Of a DNA stretch of 64,000 nucleotides, positions 61,302 through 64,000 are shown one piece after another. The notes below the pieces were generated by a model. It was not told where the DNA came from, searched no databases, and saw only the letters and a program-made list of their open reading frames with translations. The DNA comes from JBEULC01 sp045504435 (GTDB lineage Bacteria; Pseudomonadota; Alphaproteobacteria; WRAU01; Hepatincolaceae). The position numbers were made by a program, and so were the translations under genes. The stretch lies in the NCBI GenBank assembly GCA_045504435.1, contig JBEULC010000001.1, positions 620,001 to 684,000 of the forward strand, written 5' to 3'. Numbering within the stretch: position 1 is the stretch's first letter; each line of letters opens with the position of its first letter.

Positions 61302-62041
61302 TGAACAAATATAACTTATATAAGACTATACCTAGCTTGTTTACTATTTGCGCCTTTATTTTTGGATTTAAAGCTATTATGTTGGCAATTGATGGTAAAA
61401 TTAAGGAAGCTATATATTTTGTTTTAATTGCATCAATTTTAGATTTAGTAGATGGCAGAGTAGCACGGCTATTAAGGGCTGATAGCAGATTTGGGGCCCA
61501 GCTTGATTCCTTAAGTGATATGGTTTGTTTTGGGATTGCTACTTCAATAATCGTGATGTTTTTTTATGATTTTAATAGCAATTTTTTATTTTTAAGTGCT
61601 TGCTTTTTTTCTATTTGTGCTATGTTGCGGTTGGCAAGATTTAATTTAGAAATAAAATATCCTTCTTATTATAAAAACTTTTTTGCAGGTATTCCCACTC
61701 CTGCAGGATTTGGATTAGGAATTTTGCCTATTTGTTTTCATTATGGATTTAATATAAACATTGATAGTTTATATTACGCTTGGTATTTAATTTTAGTTTC
61801 CTTTGGTATGATTAGCTCTGTTCCTACCCCTTCTACAAAAACTATGGTTATCCCCAGATCTTTGTTGCCTTTGATTTTAGCTCTTTTTGCCTTAATAGTA
61901 GTTTCTTTAGTTATGTATGCTTGGGTAGCTCTATCCTTTTTTGGGGTAATTTATTTATTAGGAATACTAGGAAGCGTAATTATAGTTTTAAGAAAAAAAC
62001 ACAAAATTTCCCATATTGAAAAATTAGATCTAAGTAAATAA
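61298..62041 (+). CDS. pssA: CDP-diacylglycerol-serine O-phosphatidyltransferase
   Basis: Makes phosphatidylserine from CDP-diacylglycerol and serine, the substrate for Psd encoded just upstream. It is 247 aa, a membrane protein of the CDP-alcohol transferase family, type II (as in Bacillus and Alphaproteobacteria). The catalytic motif D-x2-DG-x2-AR-x8-G-x3-D-x3-D is complete, starting DLVDGRVAR (about residues 48-56) and ending QLDSLSD. About seven membrane segments. Two ATGs are adjacent (61298 and 61301). Confidence 0.95.
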   Translation: MMNKYNLYKTIPSLFTICAFIFGFKAIMLAIDGKIKEAIYFVLIASILDLVDGRVARLLRADSRFGAQLDSLSDMVCFGIATSIIVMFFYDFNSNFLFLSACFFSICAMLRLARFNLEIKYPSYYKNFFAGIPTPAGFGLGILPICFHYGFNINIDSLYYAWYLILVSFGMISSVPTPSTKTMVIPRSLLPLILALFALIVVSLVMYAWVALSFFGVIYLLGILGSVIIVLRKKHKISHIEKLDLSK

Positions 62042-62161
62042 GAAATTAACCTACTTAACAATATATTAATATAATGTTGCAAATATAAATATATGTTATA
62101 AACTATACATATCTGTTTTTGGCCCAATATATATTTTAGGTATTACAATAGGAGTTGGTAT

Positions 62162-64000
62162 ATGGTAGGTAAAATTGCTAGTTTTCTCTCTTCGTCTTTG
62201 ATGGAGCTAAGTGTTTTTGATCTGGTTATATTAATTTTATTCACTTTAGCCATCGTAATCACTATTGTATTTAGCTTGTTTGCCATAGCGACTAAGGTTA
62301 GAAAATTAAATAATGATATCACCGATCAATCAAATACTGCTATTTCTAACGATAAAATAATTTTAAATCAATTAGATACCATTATTGATCGTTTGTCTGA
62401 TCCGCTTGTTAGACAAGGCCAAGTGGAGGATAATTCTAGTATCAAGGCCAATGCTGATCTTGCTCAGAAAAATAGCTTTCAAACCTCAGGGGAAACTCAT
62501 AGCAGGTTTAATTCATATATTCCTAACTCTAATTTACCCGCTACACTCCCTGGTATTCCTTTTATTAACAACGAATCATCTTTAAATATTAAAGATAATG
62601 AAGATAAAATTAATTCTGCAGAAGCTATATCTAATGTAAAAAGAGCACAAGTTACTAATATTACTAATGTGGAAAGCCCTGAGATCCTTGATATTCATGA
62701 GCTTAATGAGCAAGATTATGAGCAAGAGAATACAGAATATAATAAGGATAAAAATCCCTTAAGTGGCTTATCTTTACCGCCTTTATCTCTTAATTTATTA
62801 GATAAAAACATTGAAGAATCCGCGCAAAATTATAAAAGTCCTGTTGAAATCCCATTAGATCAATTAAGCCCTAATAAAGATCAAGAACTTATTATAGAAT
62901 CTACTCCTAAAGCAGATATTTCAACTAGTAACGTAAAAATTGTTCCTAAATTAGAAGTAAATAAAAATGGAAACCCTTCTGCGGTTGATAAAGCGGAAAA
63001 TTTACAAACTTTAGCTTCAACTGACGCTACTTTGCAGAAAATTTTAAATCTTTATAACAGCAGCAATGTGGAAAAGCAAGCTATACTTACTGAAAATAGG
63101 CCTTCTGAAATAAATTTTAATGGTAAAAATAAAGCAGTAAGTGAAGATAATTTTAAAACTAAATATGAGAGCGAAAATTTTCCTCCTTTAAAAACTACTC
63201 AGACAAAAGGTGATTTTAAGTTAGTTACTACGGTAGGTGATTTCGAAGATACATCAAAACCTTGGCTTGATGCAACTAATTATACTAATTCTGCTTCTCC
63301 AAGTGTTGTTTCTCATGATAGTCAACCGGCTCAACCTCCGTCGTTAGTTGCAGAGGATGCTCAAGGTTTAACTTCAAATAATATGAAAACCAAGGATATG
63401 AATATACAGACCCCATATAATGATCTGGTTAATCAGAATTCAAGGAGTACTGCACCTTCAGCCATTGCTTCATTAGGCAATACTTATAATCAGAACTTTG
63501 CATTAGCTAATAGTTTAAATAATCCTGATTCTAATTTAAAAAAGTTAGCAGTTACCCCTTTTAATGCTAGCAAAAATCAATCTAACTTTAATAGGCCTTT
63601 AAACTCTGCTTCTGCATTTAATTTTAATAACCCTACTACTGAGGGAACTAATGCCCAAGCGATGACTTTTAATCAGTTTAATGAAACCTTAGGTGGGGCA
63701 AGTTTAACTAATAATAGGCCAATAGGTACTAATGGTCAAAATCAAGGTGTGCAAAATAAAGGACAAAATTTTAGGGGTTCAACTAATACCAACTTTAATA
63801 TTAATGCAATGAGAAACGCAGGGGGTAGGGCGTTTAATTATACTAATAATCCCTTAAATCCCCCTACTTTAAATAGCAATGTTAACAACAATGGTAACCC
63901 AAATACCCATAATGAAGTAAAATTTGGTGAAACTAGGACACAATATCAATCCCAGTCTTTGAATAAAAACTCTGCTAATCAGGGCTATGTTAAATCGGCT
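62162..64000 (+). CDS. Large Asn-rich membrane-anchored protein, 3' end outside window
   Basis: ATG at 62162 follows AGGAG with proper spacing, and the frame stays open for 613 codons to the last base, so the gene runs past the window. One membrane segment lies near residues 18-44 (FDLVILILFTLAIVITIVF). After it comes a short charged helix-like stretch (TKVRKLNNDI, ending near LDTIIDRL), then more than 500 residues poor in hydrophobics and rich in Asn, Ser, Thr, Lys and Gln, growing more Asn/Gly-rich toward the end (TNNNPLNPPT-like text near 63850). It lies 120 bp downstream of pssA. I recognise no family. Length, one membrane anchor and low complexity suggest a bitopic inner-membrane protein with a disordered domain; topology cannot be stated. 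A composition drift or repeats within it were not verified. Confidence 0.8.
   Translation, partial: MVGKIASFLSSSLMELSVFDLVILILFTLAIVITIVFSLFAIATKVRKLNNDITDQSNTAISNDKIILNQLDTIIDRLSDPLVRQGQVEDNSSIKANADLAQKNSFQTSGETHSRFNSYIPNSNLPATLPGIPFINNESSLNIKDNEDKINSAEAISNVKRAQVTNITNVESPEILDIHELNEQDYEQENTEYNKDKNPLSGLSLPPLSLNLLDKNIEESAQNYKSPVEIPLDQLSPNKDQELIIESTPKADISTSNVKIVPKLEVNKNGNPSAVDKAENLQTLASTDATLQKILNLYNSSNVEKQAILTENRPSEINFNGKNKAVSEDNFKTKYESENFPPLKTTQTKGDFKLVTTVGDFEDTSKPWLDATNYTNSASPSVVSHDSQPAQPPSLVAEDAQGLTSNNMKTKDMNIQTPYNDLVNQNSRSTAPSAIASLGNTYNQNFALANSLNNPDSNLKKLAVTPFNASKNQSNFNRPLNSASAFNFNNPTTEGTNAQAMTFNQFNETLGGASLTNNRPIGTNGQNQGVQNKGQNFRGSTNTNFNINAMRNAGGRAFNYTNNPLNPPTLNSNVNNNGNPNTHNEVKFGETRTQYQSQSLNKNSANQGYVKSA

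Overview
The window is a very AT-rich bacterial chromosome segment. The 16S rRNA has Rickettsiales-like alphaproteobacterial sequence, and it is not linked to 23S-5S, a split known in Rickettsiales. A CckA-type hybrid kinase, a CvpA protein, a YfgM-BamB-Der block and long decaying gene-poor stretches fit a reduced, host-associated alphaproteobacterium. The sugar PTS, phospho-beta-glucosidase, nucleoside salvage genes and biotin S-component suggest an organism that scavenges from its surroundings (a gut-lumen or extracellular lifestyle is possible). The genus cannot be named from the sequence alone.

Layout. 1-16335: 3' part of a cckA-like gene, recA, alaS, a periplasmic cyclophilin (minus), pyk, then a complete tripartite RND efflux operon (adaptor, pump, TolC). 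16336-18527: tandem promoters, 16S rRNA with its own processing stem and a terminator. 18528-20420: gene-poor DNA. 20421-30036: scavenging block with PTS IIBC and GH1 phospho-glucosidase, GST, bioY, cdd, the tRNA-Ile/tRNA-Ala pair (minus), nupC, deoC, deoA. 30037-36377: typA, then a minus-strand group of SDR, PLP decarboxylase and two EamA transporters. 36378-41024: promoters, 23S and 5S rRNA with processing stems and a terminator. 41025-43486: gene-poor DNA with coding debris. 43487-46261: serC-like aminotransferase, an unknown membrane protein, tRNA-Leu. 46262-53876: secA, cvpA, marC, yfgM-like, bamB-like, der, all on plus. 53877-57468: a wrecked type IIG restriction-modification gene. 57469-60462: glyS and glyQ (minus). 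60579-62041: psd and pssA. 62162-64000: start of a large Asn-rich membrane-anchored protein that runs off the window.

How it fits together. Imported beta-glucoside phosphates and deoxyribose phosphates from nucleosides would both feed lower glycolysis, where pyk lies. The Sec/BAM-associated genes, the RND pump and the phosphatidylethanolamine genes build and service a Gram-negative envelope. The main structural curiosity is that the standard rRNA operon (16S - tRNA-Ile - tRNA-Ala - 23S - 5S) is present as three separate units within 24 kb, the tRNA pair on the opposite strand. Each rRNA unit has kept its own -35/-10 tandem promoters and long processing stem.
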